Shown here: positions 27,901 to 41,995 of the stretch, in pieces
Position numbering within the stretch: position 1 is the first letter of the stretch
Layout of the letters: each line of letters begins with the position of its first letter
Origin: Anniella stebbinsi
Taxonomy: Eukaryota; Chordata; Lepidosauria; Squamata; Anniellidae
Direction: 5' to 3'
DNA: 64,000 nt
Assembly (NCBI GenBank): GCA_029215795.1
Contig: JARDYH010000001.1
Coordinates: 399,193,154-399,257,153 of the forward strand
Notes under the pieces: model-generated
The model's input: only the letters and a program-made list of their open reading frames with translations
Databases searched by the model: none
What the model was told of the DNA's origin: nothing
Position numbers and translations under genes: made by a program

Positions 27901-30828
27901 AAAGTTACATTATTTCAGGATTACACAGGTACTGCAGTAGTGTAGTAGAACTGAGCATTCTGTCTGCCAAACAGACTTCAACATTTAATATGAGACACTG
28001 ACACATGACCAAATACTACTATGTAAATATGCTGTTTATTAAAGTAAACAAGAATTTAGCTGTGGTAACTGTAGCCTAACAGCTATGATCCTAGAAGAAA
28101 AGCTGCCAATTTTGTGTGCAAAAATCCTTAGCAGAAATTCATTTTCCACAAGAAGAAAAACACTACTCTGAAATGAAAGTGAAATTGCACAATTCACAAC
28201 CAAGCCATACAAGCAGTTCAGAAATTCGAGGGAGTTCCTACTCTTTTTATCACCAATTGTAATCTATTACCTCTGGTCATGGAATTGCTCTCCTATTTAC
28301 TAAAGCAGTTATCACTGCTTAAGTGCTCTGTTGCTTCTGCCTTAAAATACTAAAAAATACTATCAGTGTTATTATATCCCCCACCCCATATTAACTTAAT
28401 TAAAAGGTTACTTTTAGAATAAATGGCCGCTTTTAGAATAAATGGCATTTATTCTAAAATAAATGCTTTTAGAATGAATGGTCTCAGCAGTTGTGAAATC
28501 ACACTCCCATCTCCTCAAGTGCCCATGTCAGAACCACCTACCCTGTGATAACAGAAGAGGGCATGCCATGTGATTTCCCCTGAGGCCAAGGTAAGCGACC
28601 TGGAGAAATATAGCGGCAGATGTTTGTGAATGAGGCCTTCAGGAATGTGATAGCAATGCCTCACTGTCAGGGTAACATTCCTCTGCTGTCATGGAGGAAT
28701 ATTGGGATATTATGCACACTTCTAGTTGCCACACCTCAAAAAGAGTATTTTAGAGCTGGAAAAGGGACAAAAAGGGACAAACCAAAGGATCAGGGGGCTT
28801 AAGATGAAGAGTTACAATGGTTGTGTGTTGTTTTTGTTTAGTTTAGAAAAAAGATGAATAGGAGGGATAGGATAGAGGTTTATAGAATTATGCATGGTGT
28901 GGAAGCAGGGGTCATCCAATGAAGCTAGATGGTGGGAGGTTCAGGACAAAAGGAAGCACTTCCTTACACAGAAGGCAGATTATAAACGATAGGAATTTGC
29001 TAGCACAAGATGTGTTGGCCACAAACTTAAATGGTTTTAAAGGCGGATCAAACAAATACATGGGGGATAAAGTTATAAGCAGTTACTAGTCATGATGGCT
29101 ACAGGCTACCTCCAGAATCAAAGGCAACATGTTTCTTAAGTAGCAGTCACTGGAGAAAAGCAATGGAAGAGGGCTATTGCCCTTTTGTCTGGTGTTTTGT
29201 TTTTTTGGCTTCCCATAGGCATTTGATTTGTCAATGTGGGAAACAGGATGCTGGATTAGACAGGCCTTTGGTCTGCTCTAACAGGGCTCCTTTTTATGTT
29301 TTTAGCATCCAGCCCTGCACGACCAGACTGGAACTATGCCTACCTCTGATGTTAAGTGTTATATCTGAAGTTCTACTGGACTTGAACGGGTAAACAACGG
29401 GCAACATTAGCATCCCGCTGTTAGTAGAATAAGGGGCAGCAGCAGCCAGCAACCACTCACTCAGGAAAGCAACATCAGGCAGCAAGTATCAAACCCTTTT
29501 CTTCTCATTTTTGTCCACGTTGGCTACCAAGGCAAGAGTGATTCCAAAAACGGGATGCTGCTGGGAAGTAAACTGAGTGTTGACAGACTGGCTTTGGCAG
29601 CTCTTTATCCAGCCTTTCCTCCAACTAGCTCTTCCTTTTCCTCTACAACATGCCATGACCTTTCCTTGGATTGTAAGCCCGACGACACATCTGACGTTAC
29701 TTGTCATTTTGTACAGCACAGAACAATTTTAGGCACTTTATGAACAACAGGAGTCCTGGAACAGGTGCCCGTTTTCCAAGCTGGGACTACGACATCCTCA
29801 AGACAGCATTTGGGGGAGGAGGTTTCGGTATTACTAGGGGCACGCCAAGCACAATCCAAGCGCCGTGCCCCAGAAATGGCAGAACATAGCAGGGTTGGGG
29901 GAACCTCCCTATTTCCGTCGAGAAGGCCAGGGCAGGGTGACAGTGAGCGTGTTCCGGAGGATGGGTACTGGCCTGTCATGTGGGGCAGTAATTCAAGAAG
30001 TGAAGGGCAGCGCCAAGCCTTACCCACCTACTCACTCATCCCAAGGCTGCAATGGGAGCCTCTCAGCCAAGTCGACACTTGCTTAAAAACCCTTCTCCCC
30101 ACACCCCATTCCTCAGAGCCCCCTCCAAAAGCCCCAGCTTCCTGCCATCAGCAAAAAAACCCATAACACAAGGCCATGAAAAGCCTCCGGTGGGGGTGGA
30201 GGGGAGGAGAAAGGAGAAGACAACTACGTCACGGGCCCAGGACTCGCGCGGTCCCTTCCCCCCCCCCCCCCCCCACTTGCAATATTTTATTTACATAGGT
30301 CCTGCCCGTCAGCGCCTCAGGAAAGAAAGATAACGGGCAAAGAATGGAGGTAGGTGGGGGAGGGGGGAGATGAAAGGAAGGGAAGAAAGCACGTCACGCG
30401 CTCCTCGCGTCCTGTCACGAGGAGACGCCCCCCGCCTCAATACACACACACAAACCCGTGTCGACCCCTGCCCAGAATAGAAAACGGGCTCGTAGAAACA
30501 GAGAGAGAAAACCCCCCACTAACCAACCACCCTGGTCACCTAGGAAGAGTGACCCCCTCTCGAATAAACGCCCCCCTCATAACCCACTCGCCCCGACGCT
30601 CGCCGGCCTGCGTGGCTGCGGCGGGAAAGCGGCCCCGCGAATCCACCCCCCTCAGAGGCTCGTCCCCCGCCTGAGGCAGCCCTCGGGCTGCCTCCGCCGC
30701 TCACCGATGGTGGAGATGAAGGTGGTGTTGAAGGCGTCCTCGCTGAAGCGGAAGAGCAGGCAGGTCTTGCCCACGCCCGAGTCGCCGATGAGCAGCAGCT
30801 TGAAGAGATAGTCGTAGGTCTTCGCCAT
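939..30828 (-). CDS. RAB8B: RAB8B, Rab GTPase, coding exons 1-7 of 8 (3' partial)
   Basis: Seven exons join in frame to 177 residues of a Rab8-type small GTPase; known RAB8B proteins have 207. Rab8 proteins cycle between GDP and GTP and direct post-Golgi vesicles to the plasma membrane and cilium. Visible motifs: P-loop GDSGVGKT (residues 15-22), effector threonine in the TTFISTIG stretch, DTAGQE (63-68), NKCD (121-124) and ETSAK (about 149-153). Thr72 in RFRTIT is the site known in Rab8 to be phosphorylated by LRRK2. Leu in [19 protein letters not shown] and MTKLNRKM favour RAB8B over RAB8A. The missing 30 residues would hold the hypervariable tail and C-terminal prenylation cysteine, and I did not find them in bases 1-938. 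Intron 1 is 16.4 kb; intron 6 carries a DIRS element. Identity is very secure. Confidence 0.97.
990..2842. other. RAB8B: RAB8B intron 6, part downstream of the DIRS element
   Basis: Intron sequence. A short stretch near 1611-1682 resembles one arm of the small squamate MITE seen elsewhere in the window (aagtccc, catttcagtgga). Nothing else is recognised. Confidence 0.6.
2900..3023 (-). repeat. DIRS terminal inverted repeat, 3' copy in sense
   Basis: A 124-bp arm from acactatgggctcgc to cttacctcagtt that is the reverse complement of the other end of the element, with about 4 mismatches. The outermost 57 bp of the element (2843-2899) lie outside this shared arm and are matched only in the internal complementary region. 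Confidence 0.93.
3161..3256 (-). repeat. DIRS internal complementary region
   Basis: The first 60 bp (to 3220) are the reverse complement of 2843-2902 with one mismatch. The next 36 bp are the reverse complement of 8706-8741 with one mismatch. The segment is therefore the two outer ends joined in complement, the arrangement proposed in DIRS1 to template closure of the circular DNA intermediate. It lies just downstream of the recombinase stop codon, as in the family. Confidence 0.93.
3305..4519 (-). CDS. DIRS tyrosine recombinase
   Basis: In the same frame as the RT-RNase H part and separated from it only by one TGA. The frame is open from that stop; an ATG at 4406-4408 gives 367 residues. 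In that numbering the tyrosine-recombinase residues are visible: Arg179/180 in TSARRSSEL, the HxxR box at 309-312 (AHSTRA), Trp335 and the nucleophile Tyr345 in [12 protein letters not shown]-like N-terminal core-binding region ([21 protein letters not shown]) precedes it. It would cut and join the circular DNA copy at insertion. The domain looks intact, but expression would need readthrough of the upstream TGA or internal initiation. Confidence 0.9.
   Translation of the reverse strand, partial: QRTDAILIAPWWPRQAWFTALLHLSQGEYCRLRIHPALISMNREMTLHPDLHKLNLNGLENPAYWQALNLPPSLQAILREAKKPSTRASYDRKWQKFTQFTTENGCDPRSCDISDRFLLSLHDTGLKPASIKVYLSAISARHDLIHHFSVFSHPLSKCFLKGLRNLKLSLRTVVPQWSLSVVLTALTDKPFEPLATIDMRLLTLKVAFLVAITSARRSSELCALMVNPPYTQFFRDRVVLRTDPSFRPKVLSSFHVNQPIVLPTFFQNPTDPINSRLHSLDVRRALAFYKDRSAAFCKTERLFICYGDKNKGHHVSTQRFAKWVVQTISLAYQLAKRDTPVALKAHSTRALATSTALDRGISIPDLCRAATWSNASTFASHYKLDVRARDDASFGRAVLSSILQ
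4520..6476 (-). pseudogene. DIRS reverse transcriptase-RNase H, broken by a frame shift
   Basis: The N-terminal part ([34 protein letters not shown]) is in one frame to about 5945. The rest is in another frame from about 5940 to a TGA at 4520-4522. The second part has the motifs LKDAYFHVP (catalytic Asp, about 5790), [12 protein letters not shown] and YLDD (5597-5608), then RNase H residues in [27 protein letters not shown] and NVQADTLSR. The segment normally linking HPQDK to KRDGGLRP is missing, so a deletion with a shift is likely. The C-terminal linker ([19 protein letters not shown]) is typical of DIRS elements. The frame overlaps the end of gag. Confidence 0.88.
6184..8289 (-). pseudogene. 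DIRS gag-like frame with two in-frame stops
   Basis: One frame of 702 codons interrupted by TGA at 7546-7548 and 7126-7128. The first part starts [16 protein letters not shown] and is rich in Lys, Pro and Ser. The middle is Pro/Ser-rich. The last 310 codons hold the conserved-looking core ([35 protein letters not shown]) and end in a Gln/Arg-rich basic tail that could bind nucleic acid. The real start may be ATG at 8390-8392 in another frame, where a CxxC motif is seen; the two frames are out of register near 8300-8340. Gag is expected to package the element RNA. Assignment rests on position and these motifs. Confidence 0.8.
8593..8716 (-). repeat. DIRS terminal inverted repeat, 5' copy in sense
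   Basis: A 124-bp arm, reverse complement of the arm at the other end. The outer 25 bp up to the element end are specific to this side. In DIRS elements this end precedes gag and should hold the promoter; I see no firm core promoter motif. Confidence 0.93.
8742..9016. other. RAB8B: RAB8B intron 6, part upstream of the DIRS element
   Basis: Ordinary intron sequence between the exon 6 donor and the DIRS 5' end. Nothing recognised. Confidence 0.6.
9017..9082 (-). CDS. RAB8B: RAB8B coding exon 6
   Basis: 22 codons, [15 protein letters not shown] then SSINVEE (residues 139-160), with the SAK nucleotide-binding motif. Acceptor ttgcag, donor gtaaga. The DIRS element starts only 276 bp downstream of its donor. 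Confidence 0.97.
9083..10592. other. RAB8B: RAB8B intron 5
   Basis: No gene or clear mobile element recognised. A short CAG/CAA-rich stretch lies near 10045-10065 and a G run near 10129-10138. Confidence 0.6.
10593..10682 (-). CDS. RAB8B: RAB8B coding exon 5
   Basis: 30 codons from [20 protein letters not shown] to SKEKGEK (residues 109-138), including the guanine-specificity motif NKCD. Acceptor ccgcag, donor gtaaat; phase 0 on both sides. Confidence 0.97.
10683..11530. other. RAB8B: RAB8B intron 4
   Basis: Unique-looking intron sequence with a T run near 11041-11050; nothing else recognised. Confidence 0.6.
11531..11608 (-). CDS. RAB8B: RAB8B coding exon 4
   Basis: 26 codons from [14 protein letters not shown] to WIRNIEE (residues 83-108), phase 0 on both sides. 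Acceptor ctctag, donor gtaggt. Confidence 0.97.
11609..13404. other. RAB8B: RAB8B intron 3
   Basis: AT-rich intron with one dispersed-repeat fragment (12455-12670). A short stretch near 12140-12195 (ggagggagttccataagcag) resembles reptile LINE-derived sequence. No gene seen. Confidence 0.6.
12455..12670 (+). repeat. Dispersed SINE/LINE-like fragment
   Basis: Contains ctagtccagcacctt, then gaggcatgctgcctttgaa and tgactagtagtc, phrases typical of an abundant reptilian interspersed repeat. The family is not assigned. Confidence 0.5.
13405..13465 (-). CDS. RAB8B: RAB8B coding exon 3
   Basis: Completes Trp62 and encodes [20 protein letters not shown] (63-82): the switch II region with catalytic Gln67 and Thr72. 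Acceptor cttacag, donor gtgagt; ends on a codon boundary. Confidence 0.97.
13466..14199. other. RAB8B: RAB8B intron 2
   Basis: Short AT-rich intron; no repeat or gene recognised. Confidence 0.6.
14200..14260 (-). CDS. RAB8B: RAB8B coding exon 2
   Basis: Encodes [19 protein letters not shown], with Gly42 and Trp62 split across the flanking junctions. The acceptor is a pyrimidine stretch ending ccccag and the donor is gtaagt. This is the inter-switch beta hairpin. Confidence 0.97.
14409..14665 (-). repeat. Dispersed repeat shared with 58868-59035
   Basis: Starts with an (ATTT) tail reading as (AAAT)n on the minus strand, then cagcttacaatcaatcagta and aaaagacatgacacatgaag. A related copy upstream of LACTB shares the gcttaca, agtccctgcc and gacacaacacacgaggaaaa phrases. 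LINE/SINE-derived; family not assigned. Confidence 0.5.
14795..15023 (+). repeat. Direct-repeat copy A in RAB8B intron 1
   Basis: Runs from agcttgtgattgagcag to cattcaatacag. It shares ggaccatgtttttaagccc, gatctttgcagaaagttc and gatgtggcttccggtaatca with copy B 1.43 kb to the right in the same orientation. Confidence 0.75.
15022..15062 (+). repeat. (AGT)n and (TG)n microsatellite
   Basis: About eight AGT units followed by about eight TG units, placed directly at the right edge of direct-repeat copy A. Confidence 0.9.
16227..16447 (+). repeat. Direct-repeat copy B in RAB8B intron 1
   Basis: Second copy of the repeat at 14795-15023. Both end in aatacag, and both contain an A/T-rich variable patch after gggtggattt. 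See that entry for shared phrases. Confidence 0.75.
17582..18034 (+). mobile_element. L2-type LINE 3' fragment
   Basis: Encodes the tail of a non-LTR reverse transcriptase ([20 protein letters not shown] then [13 protein letters not shown]), then a 3' UTR with gcccagagagctttggct and a (taag/taaa)n tail. The same tail occurs at 34520, 53320, 56360 and 59786. The clade is inferred from these motifs. Confidence 0.8.
18040..18212 (+). mobile_element. tRNA-headed SINE
   Basis: Box B-like ggcttaatccc, then ctgctgccagtcaatgtagg, ctagatggaccagtgatctg and a short 3' end. This is the common squamate SINE pattern, inserted right after the L2 tail. Confidence 0.65.
21400..21432 (+). repeat. (AAAAT)n short tandem repeat
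   Basis: A-rich run followed by several AAAAT units. Confidence 0.8.
24908..24998. repeat. Small MITE-like fragment
   Basis: Contains gcaattctactagggagtaag and ttatttctgagtaaacatgc, the arms of a short fold-back repeat with many relatives in this window. Confidence 0.5.
26330..26610. repeat. Fold-back MITE with inner palindrome
   Basis: The centre reads gtttgagggttaaacaaccc then tcaaataaccct, an imperfect palindrome, and is followed by gcctgggtttgcacaa. A diverged relative with ataaccctaaaac and gcctgggttcgga lies at about 32500-32700. DNA-transposon origin is inferred. Confidence 0.5.
27460..27632 (+). mobile_element. tRNA-headed SINE
   Basis: caagttcaatcccttggca is a box B-like start. 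It is followed by gatgctgccagtcagtgtgg, tgagctagatgaaccaacag and ctagtataaagaggctt. Confidence 0.7.
28640..29310 (+). mobile_element. CR1/L3-like LINE 3' fragment
   Basis: Degenerate 3' part of a non-LTR element: attatgcacacttctagttg, ggtcatccaatgaagctaga, ggaagcacttccttacacag, and the end gctggattagacaggccttt. The same final phrase (tgattcagcagggctctt) recurs at about 32785-32835. The ORF is not intact. Confidence 0.6.
30258..30274 (+). repeat. Poly-C run
   Basis: Seventeen consecutive C, about 430 bp inside RAB8B intron 1 from the exon 1 donor. Confidence 0.95.
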
Positions 30829-31060
30829 CTTCGCTGGGACTGGCGGCCCGGAGCCCAGGGGGCGGGGGAGAGCAGAGGGAGGGGGCGGGACCGCCAGAGG
30901 AAGGGGCGGGGTGGGCCCGTCGCGTCGTTTCGCTTCGCCGCCGGGGAGACGCTGGCCGCCGCCGCCGTCGCACGCGCCGGAAGCTCCCCTCGTGCGGCGC
31001 CGACGCCCCGCGCAAGGACCTCTGGGAAGCGTAGTCTTCTGACCCTGCCCAGGCGCGAGG
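30540..31060 (-). promoter_or_regulatory. RAB8B: RAB8B CpG-island promoter and 5' UTR
   Basis: Strongly GC- and CpG-rich block around coding exon 1, with GGGCGG/CCGCCC boxes just upstream of the ATG and no TATA box at a useful distance. The transcription start is probably within about 200 bp upstream of the ATG but cannot be fixed from sequence. Antisense open frames through this block reflect base composition. Confidence 0.7.
30705..30828 (-). CDS. RAB8B: RAB8B coding exon 1
   Basis: Begins at ATG with [20 protein letters not shown] and ends after ISTI plus the first base of Gly42 (41 codons + 1). The donor is gtgagc. It holds the P-loop and switch I. It lies in a CpG-rich block, as expected for the first exon of a housekeeping Rab gene. 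Confidence 0.97.
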
Positions 31061-31245
31061 CGAAGAGCTGTTTGCGATGCTGCTGCCCCCTTGCGGGTTT
31101 TGTACAAAAGTGGGAGATGCCGTGGAACGGGAGCTTCATGCTCCTTCCCTGCCCCGCCAGCAATACTTTCTTTTTAAATAATGGTCAAAAATGTAATTAA
31201 TTTGACAAAGACAAACACAAGGTAATATCCCATGTTAATCTTAAT

Positions 31246-31436
31246 CTACATTTAAATTCGATACATTGAATGGATAGTATCCAAGGTTAAGTCCTACATG
31301 GATGGGGTAGACCCACTGAAATGAATGGGGCTTAAGTTAGTCATAAGTAACTGTGTCTCATTAATTTCAGTGGGTCTACCCCATATAGGATTTAACCTTG
31401 GATACTACCCATTCAATGCATCGAACTTAAATGTAG
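31246..31436. repeat. 191-bp fold-back element
   Basis: The left arm from ctacatttaaattcgatac to tagacccactgaaat is the inverted copy of the right arm ending cgaacttaaatgtag, with few mismatches over about 80 bp and a loop of about 30 bp. It is a non-autonomous DNA transposon or MITE by structure and has no coding capacity. It lies about 420 bp upstream of the RAB8B ATG. Confidence 0.85.
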
Positions 31437-31994
31437 TTATTGTCAGAGGGTAAAGCCTCCTTTCTTTTTTAAGCCCCGGACTGAATCATGTCCTGATTCC
31501 GCCTTATCGATGGGCACACCCTGTGCCTTTCTACGTGCTTCTTGGCAAATGTATTCGCAAATATTTTATGTGCTTCTTGGCTAATACATTTATGAAGCAA
31601 TCCTACATACATTCGGTACACCAGGCCCAGAGGTATGACACTGCAGAATGGTATCTAATGCATGCTAAGCCCGGAAGGGTTTAGGGGGAAACATGCAACC
31701 AGAAAATACGGGGAACCCCTCCCCCCCCAACACATATCATCCCAGCGTGATTTTGAGTATGGGATTGCATTGTTGGAGACAATCCAGAAGGGACTGAATG
31801 GACCAGATCTTGGCTGGTCGAGCATTTCAAGCATAATAAGTCACCTAAGGGAAAAAGCCAGAGTCAAGAAAAAGTAGATGTGCTTCCATTTTGAGAGCAA
31901 TAAAGATCTAGCAAAATGCGATGAGCAGAACTTAGCGTGGAGGCAAAGAAAGTAGATACGAACGAATGCCCGTAAGTGTCTGAAGTATTTGCTA

Positions 31995-32118
31995 TGGCTG
32001 GACTGGGGAACATGTGCCTCTCCAGATGTTGCTAGACTCCCAACTCCCATCATCCCTGACTATTGGCCATACTAGTTGGGGTTGATTGGAGTTCCAGTCC
32101 TACATCTGGAGGGTGAGA
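31995..32118. repeat. MITE, 'tccagatgttg' family
   Basis: tctccagatgttgctagact, caactcccatcatccctgac and a reversed end with tacatctggaggg form an imperfect fold-back. Related copies lie at 54937-55042 and 60942-61060. Confidence 0.65.
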
Positions 32119-32499
32119 GAAAAAAAGGCCAAGGTGGGGGGCAGAACCAATGATGTATCTTGAGAAAGGTGTATATTCAAGTAAACCATTTAATCGTGAA
32201 GAAGTATTAATTCAAGTAGAGCCTACATGTTTCGGATTAAAAATGAGTCATTCCTCGGGGCAATCTACAAATAAACAAATTTATAACAAAGTATTTACTA
32301 TTTTGCATATTTTCCATAAGGACTATAACGTATCAGACTATTCAAAGTTATAAAACATGTATTTAAGTTGTAAAACAAGGACCTTTGCTCCTGTTCTGAA
32401 ACCTGAATAATGGGGCAAAGGAACTTGGTTCCCCTCACCCCCAATCCTTTTATGGCTGTGACTTTTGTTCTAGTTAACTTGCTTTGGTCCTCCCTTTTG

Positions 32500-32700
32500 T
32501 TCACCGTTACAGGAGTCATTTTAAACAACCCTTGCATAACCCTAAAACTAGCTATGCATTCTTGCATAATCTACGGTGCCTGGGTTCGGACAACCCAACC
32601 CAAGATACAGCTTAAATATTCAGGATGGCGCCCACAGATGTCATGGCATGGCTTAAATAAATAAGCCATAATAAGCAATGGTGCAAACCTGATTACTGGA
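32500..32700. repeat. Diverged relative of the 26330-26610 MITE
   Basis: Shares acaacccttgcataacccta, gcctgggttcggacaaccc and ggcttaaataaataagcc with that family. Confidence 0.4.
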
Positions 32701-32784
32701 TGCTTACATGCTTACTAGTGGAAGACGATGATATCTGAACTCTCTGTAAAAGTCTGTGAATCAGAGAGCGCGAAAACCTCCTGA

Positions 32785-32835
32785 ATGGACCCACCTTGGT
32801 CTGATTCAGCAGGGCTCTTCTGATGTTCTTACAAG
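32785..32835 (+). mobile_element. CR1-like LINE 3' terminus
   Basis: Only the last 50 bp remain: ccttggtctgattcagcagg then gctcttctgatgttctta, matching the end of the 28640-29310 element. Confidence 0.5.
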
Positions 32836-33391
32836 AAGCTGTTTACTAGAGAGGCCTTGTCTTGGTTTATGCATGATCATACTTACAAACACAGTTACTA
32901 TTGCTCTGTGATTTTCTGTTTTGGCCATTACCTATATCATTTGCTGTTTACTGTCAGGCGTTCTCATGCCCCTTTGTCTTTTACTTATTACATTTAGTCG
33001 TTTGTTTGATTGTTATATTTGTAGAATTTTTAAAAAGACTGTAATCAAAAAAGTTAACAAAAATATATCAGGGGCTACTAATAGTCACAGAAAAGCAAGC
33101 ACAAACTCACAATATCCCAGGGCAGTTACAAGAAAGATTTCCAGCAGTTCTGTTTCAGTTATAGATGGGTTTGGGAGTAATCAAATCAGACCATTTGAGT
33201 GGTTATCATAAAGCTTAATAAGATTACAGCCAAGCTATTCTGACATTGGAGCACTAAAACTAAATAGGTTAATTAGTTTAGACCAACAGAGATAATCAGA
33301 TTAGGGAAAATTGCCACTATTAATCATGAACAAATCACTTTAAACATTTCCTCTATATATTTGTGCTTTCTTGGCTAGGGGAAGTATTTGG

Positions 33392-33475
33392 CTTAGAACA
33401 CAATCCTATGCATGTTTACCCAGAAGTCTGTATTTGAGGGCTTATTCCCAGGTAAGCCTTGGATTGCAGTTGCAA
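33392..33475. repeat. Small MITE-like fragment
   Basis: acaatcctatgcatgtttac, then a reversed end cttggattgcagttg: the short fold-back family also seen at 34058. Confidence 0.55.
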
Positions 33476-34057
33476 TGATGGCAATTAATAGGCTTACTAC
33501 TTACTGAGTTTTTCTCAAAAAAGGCAGCCTTCCATGTTTTCACAATCAAGTAGGAATACCATTAAGAGCAAAATGATTTATTTCATTTCCCTCTCTACAT
33601 GTCTGCTTTGAAAAACCATATGAAATTAGAACCTGAAACAGACTCTCATGACAGATGTATAATCAATTAGCTCTAAAAATTACATGAGAAATTAAAATCA
33701 TATTCCACTATGTTTAGACCACCCTGCTCCCAACCCCCTGGACTGGATTAAGGTAGCTCTTGAAGCAATTTTTTCTAGTGCTACCAAAATGAGTTCTGAG
33801 TAATAAAGATTCCATGCTTTAACATTACATCACTCTTTTGGATTTTGTATATACTATGTAAATTTCCATATTTTTATGTAACGGTGTGGCTGAACAGACG
33901 TGCTCCATAACTCTGAAGTCTTTTACTGCTACATGGGGCCAAATGCATTACGCAGCTGACCGCTCCCTTCCTCTGGACCACTGCCTAGAGAACAGAGTGG
34001 CCCCTGAGACTAGAAAAAGTTGGCCACTCCTGGCTCAAAGCATAAAGTATTGTGGGC

Positions 34058-34142
34058 TGCAATCCTATACACATTTACCTGGAAATAAGTCCTATGGAAC
34101 TCAGTGGGGCTTACTTCTAACTAAATGTGCCTAGGATTGCAT
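34058..34142. repeat. Small fold-back MITE
   Basis: tgcaatcctatacacattta at the left pairs with aaatgtgcctaggattgca at the right; the centre holds agtcctatggaactcagtgg. This is the cleanest copy of the family in the window. Confidence 0.7.
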
Positions 34143-34519
34143 AGTTACCCTATAAACTTTATAGATAAGTGATTAAAAACTAGCAAGACATTTTCCTCCA
34201 TGAATAGCCCATTTCCCAAATGCAGCCTTGATGGGCTAACCTTTGCTGAGTACACCATTAAAAAGTCACATATTAAGCCAGATACAAGGCACCACCAGAT
34301 AGTTCTGTGCCAGTGGTTTTTAGCTTAAGCAACGTGTGGGAGGGTATCTTTTTACTGTTCTAGTGCACTGAGGCTGGTAGAGGTTTAGTGCAGAATATAT
34401 GTACTAACATATATGCTGTTTTTAAGCTAAAAGGGCTTCCTTTTAACTTAAAAAAACTCGTAGGGCTTGTCTCAAGCAGTTCTTACCTATTTTTTTTAAA
34501 AAATAACATACAACATTTT

Positions 34520-34604
34520 TATGGTTTTAATTTTTGTAAATCGCCCAGAGAGCTTTGGCTATTGGGCAGTATAGAAATGCAGTAAATAAATAAATAAATA
34601 AATA
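34520..34604 (+). mobile_element. L2-type LINE, extreme 3' tail
   Basis: Only the tail remains: atggttttaatttttgtaaa, gcccagagagctttggctat and an (aaat)n end. Confidence 0.75.
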
Positions 34605-34717
34605 TGGAGGATTAGGTATGAGAGGGAAATTTTAAAGATAGCTCTAGGAAACTAAGGCACAAGGCAGTGTTTGTGAGAGGAGGGGTAGGGGCTGAAGCCC
34701 AGCATTAATTTGGGGAA

Positions 34718-35050
34718 AAGGCCACAATTCAGTGGCAGAGCATATACTTGGCATATCAAAAATCCGTAGATCAGTTCCAGTACCTCAGCTGGGAAAGTGT
34801 CTGTGAACCCAAAAAGTTGCTGCCAGATAGTGTAACTGAACACTGAGCTAAATGGGCCAATAAGGCAGCTTTTTATGATCCTGTTTAAATCAGTCCTTTA
34901 TTCAGAACCATGAGGACTAGAGCCTTACTTTATGTTAGAGGAAGGACCAGAGTTCAACATTAGAGAGCTCAACATTTTGCATGGAAGTGCCAGGTTCAGT
35001 CAGCCACTGCCAGTCAGTGTAGATCACACACAGCTACATGGACTGATTGC
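34718..35050 (+). mobile_element. Two adjacent SINE fragments
   Basis: The first (to about 34880) has gatcagttccagtacctc, gttgctgccagatagtgt and aataaggcagctttttatg. The second (about 34955-35050) is shorter, with gccaggttcagtcagcc and actgccagtcagtgtaga. Both are degraded. Confidence 0.55.
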
Positions 35051-35660
35051 TTTGAATTAATATAATAATACTTGCTCATGTTGCTAATCACACTCAAGTC
35101 TATAGCCAAGAACTGACTGGCTCTAGCGTGTTCCCCCCCCCCGCCTTGCCAATCAACAGAAGGGGCGGGTATGCAGCCACTCATGTGGCGCAGATTGGCA
35201 GGAAGGGGGGATGCAGCGCTGTCACTCAAGCCTCCTCATGGCCCCTCAGATTGATAGAACGCGACAGGTGGGCGGGGAAAGCAAACCTCAACGGTCATTC
35301 AGGATTTAAAACAAACAAACGAACAAGATTGCTTTTGGAATTTTCAAAAGCCACAGAGTGTATCTGAAAAGCTTGTTTTTGTTTTTGTTGTTGTTGTAAC
35401 AAATTATAAAAAAAACCACTTGTCACCGTGAAGGAAACCCAACCTTCCTCGCTTCCGGAGAGGATTATGGATTCTGATCATAGAATCCCGCGTTTGGGCT
35501 CCTAGAAGGTCTCTCGGAAGGCGTCGCCTTGGAAACGGGCCTGGGGCGAGGCCTCTCTTACCGTGTCAAGCACCGGGGCGTGTTTGGGGGGGCGTGCAGG
35601 CAAGGGACGGGCGAGCAGGCAGGCACTAGAATCACGCGGAGGAAAGGAAAAGACGAAAAC

Positions 35661-41195
<5,535 letters not shown>

Positions 41196-41824
41196 ACTGT
41201 TCATGTGATGCTGTACATGCTACCACTGGAAGCCTTATTTGTCCAACAGTGCTGTTTAATCTAGCAAGTTAATTATGTCTGGGTGGACCTCTTGTCTCAT
41301 GTGCAAATTGTGCATGTAAGTTTAGGGATAACTGAACTCTATTTTTATAGCTTTTAATACACAACGGATGCGGAATGGATAGGGCTCTTGATTCTAAAAG
41401 TAATTTTCATACACTTGGTGCATTTCTCTTTTCAGTGATGTCAGTCAGGTTGCTATGGTAAAGAAATGTACTTGATAGTCTTGCAAAATCTATGTTAAGA
41501 GTTAAGGAAGGGGAACTTGTATTTTAATTCTGCTGATTTTGCAGTTTTGGGACCCAGCTCTTTGAGAATATCTACTTTGTAAATCCCCTTTGAAGTGAAT
41601 AAAAGCTATGCAAGAGTGCTTGGCTTGCTCCAAAGTACCCATTTATTTCAGTAGAGTTGTGCCTAGAAGAAATTCCCATAGTTCTGCTAATAAATTCCTG
41701 GCTGGTCAACAAACTGGGCATCCCTTCAATTTGCCTGCTTCCATTGTTATTAGTCTCACTTATAAGTTATGCGAAGATGCAGACCCTTTAAGCTTTCCTG
41801 ATTTTTCTTTATGAAGAGAGGCTA

Positions 41825-41995
41825 CAGGCAAGGTAGACCACACATTTTGCATGCAGAAGGTCCCAAATTCAATCTCTGGCATCTCCAGTTGATAGGAACA
41901 GGTGTCAGGAAAGAGTCTCCACCTGACCATGGAGAATCACCACTGGGCTAAATGGAGAAACAGTCTGACCTGGGATAAGGCCGCTAAGTTCCCAT
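41825..41995 (+). mobile_element. tRNA-headed SINE
   Basis: ttttgcatgcagaaggtccc and aaattcaatctctggcatct form the tRNA-like head. The tail has actgggctaaatggagaaac and gtctgacctgggataaggc. Confidence 0.7.

Larger units (their letters stand above)
14261..30704. other. RAB8B: RAB8B intron 1 (16.4 kb)
   Basis: The large first intron holds a reversed dispersed repeat (14409-14665), a direct-repeat pair (14795-15023 and 16227-16447), simple repeats, an L2 tail (17582-18034), SINEs, a fold-back MITE (about 26330-26610) and a CR1-like fragment (28640-29310). Between about 18215 and 26320 I see AT-rich unique sequence only, apart from an AAAAT run near 21405-21430 and a small MITE-like patch near 24905-25000. 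No exon of another gene was recognised. Confidence 0.65.
31061..35420. other. RAB8B-RPS27L intergenic region (head to head)
   Basis: Spacer between divergent genes. It holds the 191-bp fold-back element, a hAT-like MITE, the end of a CR1-like repeat, small MITEs, an L2 tail and SINEs. I recognise no gene here. Confidence 0.6.

Noticed and set aside
30540..31163. 207- and 151-codon minus-strand frames around RAB8B exon 1
   Set aside because: They are stop-poor because of CpG-island composition. Only the MAKTYDYLF start with its donor at 30705 matches a protein.
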